A stretch of DNA of 64,000 nt from Oopsacas minuta (taxonomy: Eukaryota; Porifera; Hexactinellida; Lyssacinosida; Leucopsacidae). Position numbers and translations under genes: made by a program. Of the stretch, positions 11,022 to 20,495 are shown piece by piece. The DNA is taken from the NCBI GenBank assembly GCA_024704765.1, contig JAKMXF010000001.1, positions 1 through 64,000 of the forward strand. The letters are read 5' to 3'. Within the stretch, counting starts at the first letter, position 1; each line of letters starts with the position of its first letter. The notes below the pieces were generated by a model, which had not been told where the DNA came from, ran no database searches, and saw nothing but the letters and a program-made list of their open reading frames with translations.

Positions 11022-11623
11022 TTACCACTTCAAACACTGACGATACACGTAGACACAATAATTTATTATTCGCTAACTATGTTTTCAAGTCAGATAGAGA
11101 TGTATGAGTAATTGAGTAGACCTCTATGCTGGCTACAATTGCATGAAATATTGTTGCTATAGATTCATAAATCAAGATATTCATGCGTCAATAGAAATGG
11201 AAATTAATTTAGTAGCCGATATAGTTGTACAGCATGAATGAGAGGGAGGAAGATTACCACACATACTATTGGGTAAACATAATATCAGCTGTGTGACTGA
11301 GAAGCAGTCGATAGTCTTACATTCAATTAAACCTTCTTCAAGGAATGATTATAAGTTCTAGAATAAGCAACAAGCTGGCTGACGGATAAACGAGAATATA
11401 TTAATACATACATTTTACAACTAATCAATATGCATTAATGCAACATATAACTATTCTAAATGGTAGTGGGTATATAATGGAATGCATCATACGCTTGAGA
11501 AAATATACTCTGTATTTTCATATATTTAATATTCATTATTAGATCTATTGGAAAGTATAAATTCCCAGTAACAGAGAGAATACAACAATCTATATTCTTT
11601 GCAAGTTAGATCTACCTGGAAAG
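11022..11623. other. Intergenic region between divergent genes
   Basis: About 600 bp separates the starts of GTF2H3 (minus) and the coiled-coil gene (plus), so it must hold both promoters. AT-rich; I see no decisive core element and no repeat. Confidence 0.5.
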
Positions 11624-13578
11624 ATGACTTTATCCGATCAGATTGCATTAGGACAGCAGAAGATAAACGTGCTGCTAGAAGGTATGCAGGAGCTGAATGA
11701 AGAACGTTTGATGCAAGAGGAAACTAATACCCTGATGGCTATCACACAAACATTCGATCTTCTAATACAAATATTAGTAGAAAGGAAGGAAAACTTGCTT
11801 TTAGAGACTAAAGCGATTTATGAGGAAGCATTCGCTAGTGTGTATCAGAGGAGGATAGATGTAAGTAGAATAAATATATTCTCGATCTGGTTAGTTTGAC
11901 ACAACCAGCTAAGCTCGGATCTTATCTTCGAAAATACGCAAGCTTCGAACCAAGGTGACCTAAATACACGGAGTCCACTAGAAATATAGTTGACTCTGTT
12001 TAATAGAGTCACTTTGGGACCAAGCCATTTTGACCCGATTAACCAGTGGCTAGCTTAAACATATAAACACAGGTCTATAGCCAAGTATACTGTAAGTATT
12101 TAAATTGTTCTAATAGAGTTTCGTGTTGATATTATATATAATATACCTAGGTTCAATCAATGATAGAAAACATTAAAAAGTTGGAAGAAGAAAGCAACAC
12201 AGCAACAAACAAACCTCTCTTTCAAGCAGAAACAGAAATCAGCTGTTTAAAGAAGAAGTATGAAGATGTACTGTTAGCTGTTGATGAACAGCTGGCAGAT
12301 ATTAAAAATCCTGTCTGTAGTTTTGAATTGGAGCAAGATACTTTTCTCCGTGGATTGTTAGATGTAAGTTAACTAACTAAGAATTACAATAGACCCTCGT
12401 TAATCTGAACGTTAATCCAAACGTGGCATATTGCTAATTCAATCTTTTGAAAATGGTATAAAATATTCAAAAGACCTAATTGTATCCAATTCTACTGCTG
12501 AGTTATAAATATAATACTATAGTATACATGCAGACTTTCCATCGTTTGTAAAACATCCGTAAATATGTATGCAATTTCATAATTTCATATAGTATTGATT
12601 CAATGCTATTCACTAATTAATAATCTGAACGATATTCTATTTTGATATGTAAAGTGTTCGGATTTGTGAGGGTCTTTGTAAACAATCAGCATAAATCAAT
12701 TCGTTACAATCAATGAAGTTGAGTCTATTTATGATCTTTTGGTACTGAGCTTGTATCTCTAGCTCTCCAACCAGGTGGAAGAAATTAATAAAAAGGAATC
12801 GTTTCCAAAGCGTACACTCTGCAAGTCACACTCTCAATCAATAAATAATGATAATAACGATTCTCTAGAAGTAGAATCAGATCGTCCTAACACCGCAGGT
12901 AATCACATAGGATCTGACACACCTACCTTAAGCTCCCCAGATAAGAAACACAAATTGCCTCTTACCATGAGAGAGTATACGAGAGAGCCTAATAGTCACA
13001 ACAGGTCAACACCAACCCTAGACAGAATACCATATAAGGATAACTATTATGATAAAAACGGTGGAAGAGATAATCTAACATATGCTGTAAACGGAGACGC
13101 ACCTTTCATACGTAAATCTATCCCTTCAGATAAACTTGTCATTCAAACAAACTATCCTAATACAACATTCCAGGACAACTTCCGTAGTCCTCAACTCCCC
13201 AAGAAAAACATATCTGCCAAAAGCCACAAAGTGCTAAAGAAACTAAATGGAGAAATGGAGGGAGGTGCCGTGGGAATGGGGGTAAGAAGGATTAATTCCT
13301 GTGACACTAGTGAGGTAACAGATTTTAATAAATTACAAAAATATCGACAAAGGGAAAACTACGCAAGGAAAGAACCTCTAAGGAAATTACAATCACAAGA
13401 TAGCATTGATTCAGGCGAAGGAAATGGTAACGCAAGTGGTCATACGAAAAGGAGGAATAGTAAGAGTTTACTGCAATCATACAAGTCTAAGAAAGATTCC
13501 AAGAGTGTGGGAGATATGGTCAGAACTCTGTCATTAAACTCAAAACAGAAAATTCGGCTACCTGAAGTTAACATTTAA
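11624..13578 (+). CDS. Three-exon coiled-coil protein, TRIM-like (no RING or NHL)
   Basis: Exons 11624-11860, 12151-12363 and 12775-13578 join in phase 0 with GTAAGT donors and AG acceptors, giving about 417 residues. Residues 1-150 are a strongly helical coiled coil (LLEGMQELNEERLMQEET, ERKENLLLETKAIYEEAF, then ENIKKLEEES) with the spacing of the B-box C-terminal coiled-coil region of TRIM proteins. The C-terminal 260 residues are polar and disordered, rich in Ser, Lys and Asn, ending in basic patches. No RING, B-box or NHL repeats are visible, unlike the related gene at 33589. Function unknown; a scaffold derived from the TRIM/NHL family is possible. Intron 2 holds a Tigger-like MITE. Confidence 0.78.
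12387..12678. mobile_element. Tigger/pogo-like MITE inside an intron, 292 bp
   Basis: The ends are CAATAGACCCTCGTTAATC and, reverse complemented, CAAAGACCCTCACAAATCC. TA dinucleotides flank both sides (12385-12386 and 12679-12680), the target duplication of Tc1/mariner/pogo elements. It sits in intron 2 of the coiled-coil gene, between intact splice sites. No coding capacity. Confidence 0.75.
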
Positions 13579-13828
13579 AACGGTTGAATAGAATGAAGAA
13601 AGCTCTAGATTCACTATTTAGTAATATATCATAAAGCTATAAAGTAGGTTGAGTTTGTATGAAATCCCAACCATTCGTTGTTGGCTGCTAACTGCGCATA
13701 TCCCAGACACTACATATACCCCCAATATAATTGTGTGTTATTTGGACATATATTTGTAAGTTTTGCTAATATTGTATATTTTTTGAATTTTTACCTCATA
13801 TGGTGATGACAAGTACACGTATTGGGAT

Positions 13829-14110
13829 CAGTAACCCTCGCTAATCCGAACATAGAATAGAGCCGAAATAAATTAGAAAATGATCCCTAATGTTGAAAAA
13901 GACATATTTGTTCACAGGGAAATTCCAGGCATAATATTTTTGTAATAAACTAGTAAATTGTACATGTCTGCAGATATTATTTTTTACAACATTTTGAACA
14001 TTAGCTCATATTTCTCTACCACTTACTAGTTACAAGTATTGTTTTAATGCAATTCACTAATCAGAAGAGTTATTTTGCGCAGGGCTGTTCAGGTTTGGCG
14101 AGGATGTACC
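13829..14110. mobile_element. Tigger/pogo-like MITE, about 280 bp
   Basis: The left end is CAGTAACCCTCGCTAATCCG. The right end, reverse complemented, reads GGTACATCCTCGCCAAACCT. They share the CCTCGC-AA-CC-GAACA pattern of Tigger-like ends. An internal stretch near 14045-14063 (AATGCAATTCACTAATCAG) matches one in the intronic element (near 12602), so the two belong to one family. The right tip is worn and the TA duplication is not clear. Confidence 0.6.
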
Positions 14111-14184
14111 GTGTGAAAGTGACATGTGATAATTGAACATCTCTAATAGGAGAAACCTAAACTTGAATAACAATAGCATAGATA

Positions 14185-14590
14185 CAGTAAAACCTCCAAA
14201 GGTTGACCACCCTGCGGACCAGCAAAAATGTTCACTTTTGAGAGGTGTTCCTTTTCATGATCGGAACAATTCAACTGACAATGACCACAGATTTCTGAAA
14301 ATGGAATTATAGGACCGCCATGTTTACACAAATGTGTGAAAGCATTGTACAGGCAAATATGTTGTTCTTCTTCCCATTGTATGAGGAAGCCTCTAGTATA
14401 TTGTGAAGTCACATCATCAAACATCTCTGCTTTCACAACTAGTGTGATAACAAAGCTGACAGCCTAGTCAAAAATCTGGCAGAAAAGCCGATGTTCACTT
14501 TTAAGAGGTCATATCCTATGTAATTTAGACATTTGGGGCCAAATTAAGTGTTCATATTTTGGAGGTGTTCACTTGTTGGAGGTTTTACTG
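14185..14590. mobile_element. Tigger-like MITE with 15-bp perfect ends, 406 bp
   Basis: The termini are exact inverted copies over 15 bases (CAGTAAAACCTCCAA at 14185 and its complement ending at 14590), with weaker similarity continuing for about 12 more bases. A TA precedes the left end; the right flank is TC, so the target duplication is incomplete. A 97-codon open frame inside has no transposase motif and is probably accidental. Confidence 0.68.
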
Positions 14591-14865
14591 TCCTATGAAT
14601 AAATACTACATAGAATAGATAGCGGTACGGATTCTCAAGGGTAATTATATTATCAGGCTAAATGACCAATTTGGGGAGTAATCTACAAATATCCGAAAGT
14701 ATTTATTTTGCTAATTACTAATTAATCCATTTAGCTATGTAACATTTTATAATCTGAATCATAAAGATAATTACAACAAAATAAGTGAATTTAACCATCC
14801 ACGTATTAGTGAATAATTGAATATGTACTAACGATATATAACAGTTCTTGAAGTGAGAATTAATA

Positions 14866-15831
14866 TCAGACATCTTGAGCACATCTGAATCCGATATGCA
14901 CAGCTGATGAGTCAGCTGTGTTCTTAGTACGAGATGCACACCTGTATCTATAACAGTAGTCCCGATGGCAAGCGAAGCTACCACCCTTCATCACTTTATC
15001 CGGTCCCACCCCCTCATTAGCCGCAATTGGTCCCTTACTCCCCGGAATATACCAGTCATCTTGTACCCATTCCCATACATTTCCAGCCATATCATACAAA
15101 CCTAACTTGTTAGCAGGAAACTGTCCCACAGGAGCTGTTGCTATATAGCCGTCCTCAGCTGTGTTACGTTCAGGGAAGTCTCCCTGCCATATGTTAGTGT
15201 AGTGCTGTCCTGATGGCATCTCCTTGTTTCCCCATGGAAATAGTCTGTCTGCTAGACCGCCTCTGGAAGCTTTCTCCCATTCAGCCTCTGAGGGAAGTCT
15301 CCCATGTCTCCAATGACAGTAAGCATTTGCATCTGTCCACGAGACATGTGTCACGGGGTGATGCCATCTGATACTAATGTTAGAGTCTTTACCTTCAGGT
15401 TGGTACCAGTTAGCCTCGTCAACCTTAAGCCACCATGGAGCACTAGCCACTGACTGATTTATTTGACTATTGAGCTCCTCAGATATGAGGTTATACATCA
15501 CAAAACTGTTACCGAACTTTTCTGCATCTGTTACATAACCAGTTTTACGAACAAACTGAACAAATTCCAAGTTAGTAGTCTCATAACGGTCTAGATAGAA
15601 TGAAGAGACCAGTGTTTCTCTCCGCGGCCCCTCTCCATCAAGAGGGAAAATAGGAGAGTCAGTACCCATATAGAAGTTTCCTGTCTCTATTAGTACCATG
15701 GGAGTGAGATCTACATCGTGAGGAGCACTGGATAGGTGCATGTGATCAGAAGGTGGGTACCATACACCCTGTGATATCACTTGTATGATACTATACATCA
15801 GTATCAACAGGAGATAGTGTTGAATGGACAT
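14866..15831 (-). CDS. SUMF1: Sulfatase-modifying factor 1 (formylglycine-generating enzyme)
   Basis: About 321 residues from the ATG at 15831; the frame is open to 15873 but without another ATG. The enzyme works in the ER lumen and oxidises an active-site Cys of sulfatases to formylglycine. A hydrophobic signal peptide covers about the first 23 residues. The FGE-sulfatase fold follows: MVLIETGNFYMGTD, FYLDRYETTNLEF, HPVTHVSWTDANAYCHW, RLPSEAEWEKASRGG, LYDMAGNVWEWVQDDW. Both catalytic cysteines are present in CHRDYCYRYRC, which separates it from the inactive paralogue SUMF2. The C-terminal GFRCA is intact. Human SUMF1 is 374 residues; the difference is mainly N-terminal. Confidence 0.94.
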   Translation of the reverse strand: MSIQHYLLLILMYSIIQVISQGVWYPPSDHMHLSSAPHDVDLTPMVLIETGNFYMGTDSPIFPLDGEGPRRETLVSSFYLDRYETTNLEFVQFVRKTGYVTDAEKFGNSFVMYNLISEELNSQINQSVASAPWWLKVDEANWYQPEGKDSNISIRWHHPVTHVSWTDANAYCHWRHGRLPSEAEWEKASRGGLADRLFPWGNKEMPSGQHYTNIWQGDFPERNTAEDGYIATAPVGQFPANKLGLYDMAGNVWEWVQDDWYIPGSKGPIAANEGVGPDKVMKGGSFACHRDYCYRYRCASRTKNTADSSAVHIGFRCAQDV

Positions 15832-16477
15832 TGTATATGTATGGACGGATATAAAGAGCAAGAATGAATTCAAAAGTAATAATTCTTTCTATTCAGAGAT
15901 TCTAGCTCTTAGTCTGTAACGTTTAAGAGGTTCTGAATCAGCTTGCTTACAATACCCCAGGGAAAAAAATTAATTAATACAAGTCACACTAACCCTTAGA
16001 AACCAAATTATACATATTGGGGGTATTTAACAAACATACTATTTTGTATTGAGAAACCCTGCTTTAGACTATGAGTTAATCAATAATTATATAATTATCA
16101 CATCCCAACCTATCTGGTAACGATAAATTACTCCTAACAGGGCTCTCAACCTGGGAACACTCAAAATCGTGATTTCGGATAAACTCAAGATTCTATCATG
16201 AGGTGTACTAATTAGTATTAGTCTTTTGTTGAGAAGGCTGGGCATAGAGTTTAGATAGTCGTACATACAACCTAAGCTCATGCCCAGTCTCTAAGTATAT
16301 TTCGAGAATTCAACTATTTGTTTACTCTATATTTATAAAAACGACAATAAATTTACATATGAGAACCTAGAAAATGCGAAATCCGGATCAGCGTACTCGA
16401 TCACCCCAATGTAATTGTTTACTTTTCCTATATCGTTATTCCCTATATTATATACGTAAGTCATATTCCCCTGTTAT
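15832..16477. other. Intergenic region
   Basis: About 650 bp between SUMF1 and the left arm of the inverted duplication. A 64-codon minus-strand frame has no recognisable content. A short GGGCAT/ATGCCC inverted pair near 16242 and 16280 is the only structure I see. Confidence 0.5.
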
Positions 16478-16609
16478 TTTAATACAAAATGGACAAACAA
16501 ACAATAATAGAGTTTTAAGTAATAGAATAAATAGATAGATAACTATAGTAGCTAAAATAAAGACGTAGAAACAAACAATAGGTTAGTAGTTGCTTTTACA
16601 ACCAACTAG

Positions 16610-17453
16610 TCACCACACATAGGGGATGAGTCGCTTTACACTAGCCTGATAATCTTTGTAGGTTGATTCACGTTCGTACTTAGCTGCTTGCTTTTCAGAC
16701 ATGTCATAGGTTACGAAAAACATCATTGGGACAAAGCATAGAGGGATTATTCCTACTAAAAGCCAGCGAGAAATACTTGGAAAAAGAGAATAACCGGAAA
16801 TTAAAACTCCCAGATGGTAGAGAATTTCTCCAAGGTAGTTAGGATGTCTACAGAGCTTATACACACCATCCTTACAGTACGAGTAAGGTCCGTGTATATA
16901 TTTATGTCTCTTCTTCTGATGGTCAGCGGTTGCTTGAAGAACAGAGCCTAGTGCAATGAGAGACAGGCCAAGCACCCCAGTAGGAGATGAACCATCCCCC
17001 CCTTAGTGTGTATATATAGGGGATAGCATTCCAGCAGGTCATAACCCCAGTTATAGCTAACCAGTTAATAATTCTAACCAGTAGAGAGGCATCACGAAAT
17101 GCAGTATAAGCATTACTTGTTTCAACTATGTGAGTGTTGAGATGCTCGAGAAATGTTTTGTTCTTTCTATAGTACATGTATGAACTAAGTATTATTCCGT
17201 GAAACATCATAGTACTGTTGTAGAGGAGAACGGGTGTAGAGAGAACTGTGCCACTCTTCCATGCAGAAATAGTATTGTATATTGGAAGTATAGCCAAGGA
17301 GAGAGGAAATCCATGTTCATATACGTTGAATGTAGAAATGAGACCGCTGCTGCAGACGATAAGGGGGATACTAGAACTAAGGAGGAACTCCTTCGTGAGA
17401 CCGGGGTCTATTTTAGCCAGGAGAGGTAGTACTTGATGTATATCCAAGTTCAT
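16610..17453 (-). pseudogene. DUF1295/steroid-reductase-like membrane protein, frameshifted copy
   Basis: This is the left-arm copy of the gene at 32096-32938. The two frames (start to about 16985, then 16975 to the stop at 16610) are offset by one base at a homopolymer: seven C on the plus strand (16996-17002) against six G in the intact copy. Outside this the proteins differ at only about four positions. The intact family architecture (several membrane helices, then a DGVYKLCRHPNYLGE motif) is split by the break. Either a very young pseudogene or a homopolymer sequencing error. Sequence evidence alone cannot separate them. Confidence 0.75.
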
Positions 17454-17545
17454 TGTGATGGTATATCTATATAATGTATTCAAGATATGTTTGAGTATAC
17501 TTATATAGGCAAAAATATGCACCTAAAATAATACCTCACTTTATT

Positions 17546-17690
17546 GGCGCCAAGTTTTAGGAAACAAAATCCGACCTGTGGGGACCACCATGGGAAATTG
17601 TTGCTACCTCTGTGTAAATTCACACAAAGTACTGTCTCAACCACTAAACCTGGGGAGTCTAGTCCCCCAGGTACCCAAACTTGGCGACTA
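17546..17690. other. Structured 145-bp block upstream of the duplicated gene
   Basis: A 10-bp perfect inverted pair (CGCCAAGTTT at 17548-17557 and AAACTTGGCG at 17677-17686) closes the block. Inside is CCTGGGGA (17649-17656) facing TCCCCCAGG (17663-17671). It lies just upstream of the methyltransferase-like gene and is conserved in the right arm near 31860-32003. It could be a fold-back element or a structured transcript. The 70-codon frame running through it on the opposite strand has no domain. Confidence 0.4.
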
Positions 17691-18482
17691 TGCCTGACTT
17701 CATGTTTGCACCATTATATCTTACAAAATGTATGGCATGAAACTATAGGAAGATAGTCAGGACTGCAATTTATGTACCTATAAAACAACTCTTACCATAC
17801 AAGGTGCAATAATGTTGCATCGTGTATGGTGGCTTAACCTGCACTCAGCGCATATATATCACGAATCATCAGGGTGTTCAATTACTTCGCTTCGCTTCGA
17901 TTTCAAATTGAAATCCTCCAGGAACTCTATGCAGACATGATCAACGTCTGAAATGGTAAACGGACATTTCGTCGCTAGGTGCCTAGACCGTATCTGAGAC
18001 TTTTCTATCAATCTATACATATATTGTCTGACTATTTCTAGACCTAGTGCCTCCCTACCTTACTGGGTGTTGGTTGGTGTGTATTTGGGAGCGATATCTT
18101 ATTGTTGACGGTTTTTGATCGAACTGTAGTGTACAAATATACCTTGGATTAGTGGCAGGCTTGTTCCTGGAAGTTGTCAGGATCTCTGACTACCTTAGGT
18201 TGTTGGTTTGGGTCTTTAGAATCTATTGTACTTACTGAATTGGATTTTGTTCGGATTTGTTATCAATATTGCTTATAATTGATTTTCTTCCATAATTGGT
18301 CTTCCCTGGACCACTTATGGTCGGCCATATCTGTATCTAGTCCTTGGACCATGTAAAGTGTAACAGGATCTCAATTTGAACACATTCAGTCCTAAATTTA
18401 AGTTATTCTATAAATTCAATTCTGCGAAATGTCCGCCATTCGTTTGGAATAACCGATACCAAGTTATAATAATGATATAGGA

Positions 18483-18873
18483 CAGTGGTACTCAAACTGC
18501 GGTTCGCGGCCCTAGTGGGCCGCGAGTATGTTGCAAAGAGGCCGCAGAACGGTAATGGAAAGTGATTTACGAAGATTTTATTTTTTAAAAGTTTTAGTCA
18601 TTCCACACAACTTCTACGATAATATCGGAATTCCTTTCGCTTTCCTCGAATAGTAACAAATTACACATATTCCACTTCCCAGAATGCTATTTATACTTAC
18701 ATCATATTATGTTGTTGAAGCGTATATGCCTCTTGCTACTTAAGTATATACACTGATATGATACAATACTATTGAAAATTATATACTAAAAGTGAAACCA
18801 AAAAGCAGGGGTCCGTAAAATTGTGATGAAGAAATTTTTGGGCCGCGACATAGAAAAGGTTTGAGAAGCACTG
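18483..18873. mobile_element. hAT-type MITE, 391 bp, with target duplication
   Basis: The ends are CAGTGGTACTCAAACTG and, reverse complemented, CAGTGCTTCTCAAACCTT, the classic hAT terminal sequence. The flanks ATATAGGA (18475-18482) and ATATAGAA (18874-18881) form an 8-bp target duplication with one change. The corresponding place in the right arm (around 31064-31074) has a single uninterrupted ATATAGAA, that is, an empty site. No coding capacity. Confidence 0.85.
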
Positions 18874-19006
18874 ATATAGAATACGATACCAAGTTATAAT
18901 AATAATATAGAATACGTTAATACTTGTAATTTGGATAATCAGACAATAAGATTAAATCCGTAACAATTAATAAGAGCTATAACTAATAATTTTCTTATCG
19001 AAATAA

Positions 19007-19162
19007 CTAATTGGTAACCTTCTTCTTCCTGAATAGTCTGTATAATACATAGATCCCGAAGACAGCACCGTAAGTACCTATCGCAACGTTTCTTCTACCA
19101 GTTATAGTGTATGTATTAATATACTTCCTCCATCCCTTGAAGTCTACCTCTACCTCAGTCAT
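19007..19162 (-). CDS. ATP5MK: ATP synthase membrane subunit k (DAPIT/USMG5)
   Basis: A 51-residue protein. It matches the small F1Fo-ATP synthase accessory subunit DAPIT (human 58 residues) in the mitochondrial inner membrane, which supports dimerisation and stability of the complex. The diagnostic block FKGWRKYINTYTITGRRN corresponds to the family's F-GIKKYFNSYTLTGRMN, followed by a TYGAVFGIYVLYRL transmembrane helix and a basic tail RKKKVTN. The ATG at 19162 gives the expected N-terminus and the TAG at 19007-19009 ends it just after the basic tail. It has no intron in the coding part. Its 5' end faces the GTPase gene start 486 bp away. Confidence 0.85.
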   Translation of the reverse strand: MTEVEVDFKGWRKYINTYTITGRRNVAIGTYGAVFGIYVLYRLFRKKKVTN

Positions 19163-19648
19163 AGCAGAATCCACACAAATATAACTAGATAATCAACGAA
19201 ACAGAGTAATTAAGGATATGAAATAATATCAGAAAAAAGATGAAATTTGTATACAGAAGTGTTTGCCAATTAGCAATTCGGATAACAGCAAGGATTTTTT
19301 CAGGGACTTAGAGTCACTTTTGTATCGGAAATAATATATTTGCTGGATTTGATCCCAACGAGTTAGATTAAGTATTCACTATAGTATTCAAGGGTACATA
19401 TTGTGAACACCCAGATGATCAAGAATCTTATCCATAAAGCTGATGGTTGCAATCTTATACACACATTTACGCTATAGAAATAGATTTTATGATTCAGTGT
19501 ATTGCATAACTATAGAAGATAGTGTAAGAACAAGTTGCTTATGTTGTAACCATTACAGAAATATGATATACAGTTTATACGAAGATATAATAGTCTCTGA
19601 AGCTGACTATAAGTAAATAGGATAATCTATAAACCTAGACTTCCAATA

Positions 19649-20257
19649 ATGTCATCTACTTCTACTAACAAAGTAACACTAATAGGAGAAAGTGGGGTAG
19701 GAAAGACGAGTCTATGTCATAGGTTTCTGTTCGGAACATTCCCTGATTATACGAGTGAAACAATAACCGCAAGTGTGAATGAGAAAATTTATCATAGCCC
19801 TAGAGGTCACTCTATAGCTGTTACATTTCAAGATACACAAGGATTCGAATCCTGTGGGTCTCTCCTACCGCCAAGTCTGTGCAGAAACACTAACGTAATA
19901 TTGCTGGTGTATTCACTAGATGATGAAGATTCTATAAAAACACTATACACGCTAGGTGACAGTATTTTAAAGTATATGCCAACTGCTAGGAAAATAGTGG
20001 TCGGGAATAAGTACGACATAATGAATCTTAACCCACGTATCGACAATCTGATATCCGGGAACAAAGACCTCTCTGATGTGGATCATACCATAAAAGTATC
20101 CGCAAGGACCGGACAAGGGATAGGAGAACTGGAGACTATGATTACCAGTTTAATTGGAAATTATAAAACGAGCGAATTTACGTTTAACACATCTGTCAAG
20201 CTTGATGATGTCACCAATGACCCACTTGACCACAAAGGTTGCTGCAAAAATATTTAA
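19649..20257 (+). CDS. Divergent Rab/Ras-like small GTPase
   Basis: 202 residues in one exon. G1 is GESGVGKTS (about 13-21), G4 is NKYD (about 119), G5 is SART. The G3 motif reads DTQGFES where most Rab/Ras proteins have DTAGQE, so the catalytic Gln is replaced by Phe and the preceding Ala by Gln. The C-terminus GCCKNI offers a double Cys or CaaX-type site for prenylation. The family places it on internal membranes. The missing Gln predicts slow intrinsic GTP hydrolysis (inference). No specific Rab subfamily is recognisable. Confidence 0.85.
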   Translation: MSSTSTNKVTLIGESGVGKTSLCHRFLFGTFPDYTSETITASVNEKIYHSPRGHSIAVTFQDTQGFESCGSLLPPSLCRNTNVILLVYSLDDEDSIKTLYTLGDSILKYMPTARKIVVGNKYDIMNLNPRIDNLISGNKDLSDVDHTIKVSARTGQGIGELETMITSLIGNYKTSEFTFNTSVKLDDVTNDPLDHKGCCKNI

Positions 20258-20495
20258 TAGAAAATGAATATTGAGTTTGGATATTTAGAAATTAGTTAAA
20301 CAAGTATTATACGTACTTAATATTTCATTAAATTTTATATCTCAAAGTATTCTACATTAGATTAGCGAAGTTCTCTCCACCTACTTGTGTCTTAAATGTA
20401 TCATAATAGTTGTACAAACAAATATACACACACATCGAAACATGTACAACTTCAATAATTGTAATTCCTCATATTATAATTATTATTCTAATCCG

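Larger units (their letters stand above)
13579..14865. other. Intergenic region filled by two MITEs
   Basis: Between the coiled-coil gene and SUMF1. Most of it is the two transposon-like elements at 13829-14110 and 14185-14590, listed separately. The remainder is AT-rich and unremarkable. Confidence 0.6.
16478..18482. repeat. Left arm of a 2-kb inverted duplication
   Basis: The reverse complement of this segment reappears at 31064-33066 with only scattered differences (about 98-99% by eye). Shared content: 130 bp of 3' flank, the whole DUF1295-like gene, and about 1 kb of upstream DNA including a 16-bp imperfect hairpin (17794-17809 with 17815-17830). Similarity resumes beyond the MITE inserted at 18483, where a roughly 30-bp segment (GATACCAAGTTATAATAAT-type) is repeated on the outer side. 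Confidence 0.9.

Noticed and set aside
14143..14436. 97-codon minus-strand frame
   Set aside because: Runs across the boundary of a MITE and has no transposase motif; treated as accidental.
17544..17756. 70-codon frame present identically in both arms (also 31793-32005)
   Set aside because: Identity comes from the duplication itself. It has no domain and overlaps a fold-back block in promoter DNA.
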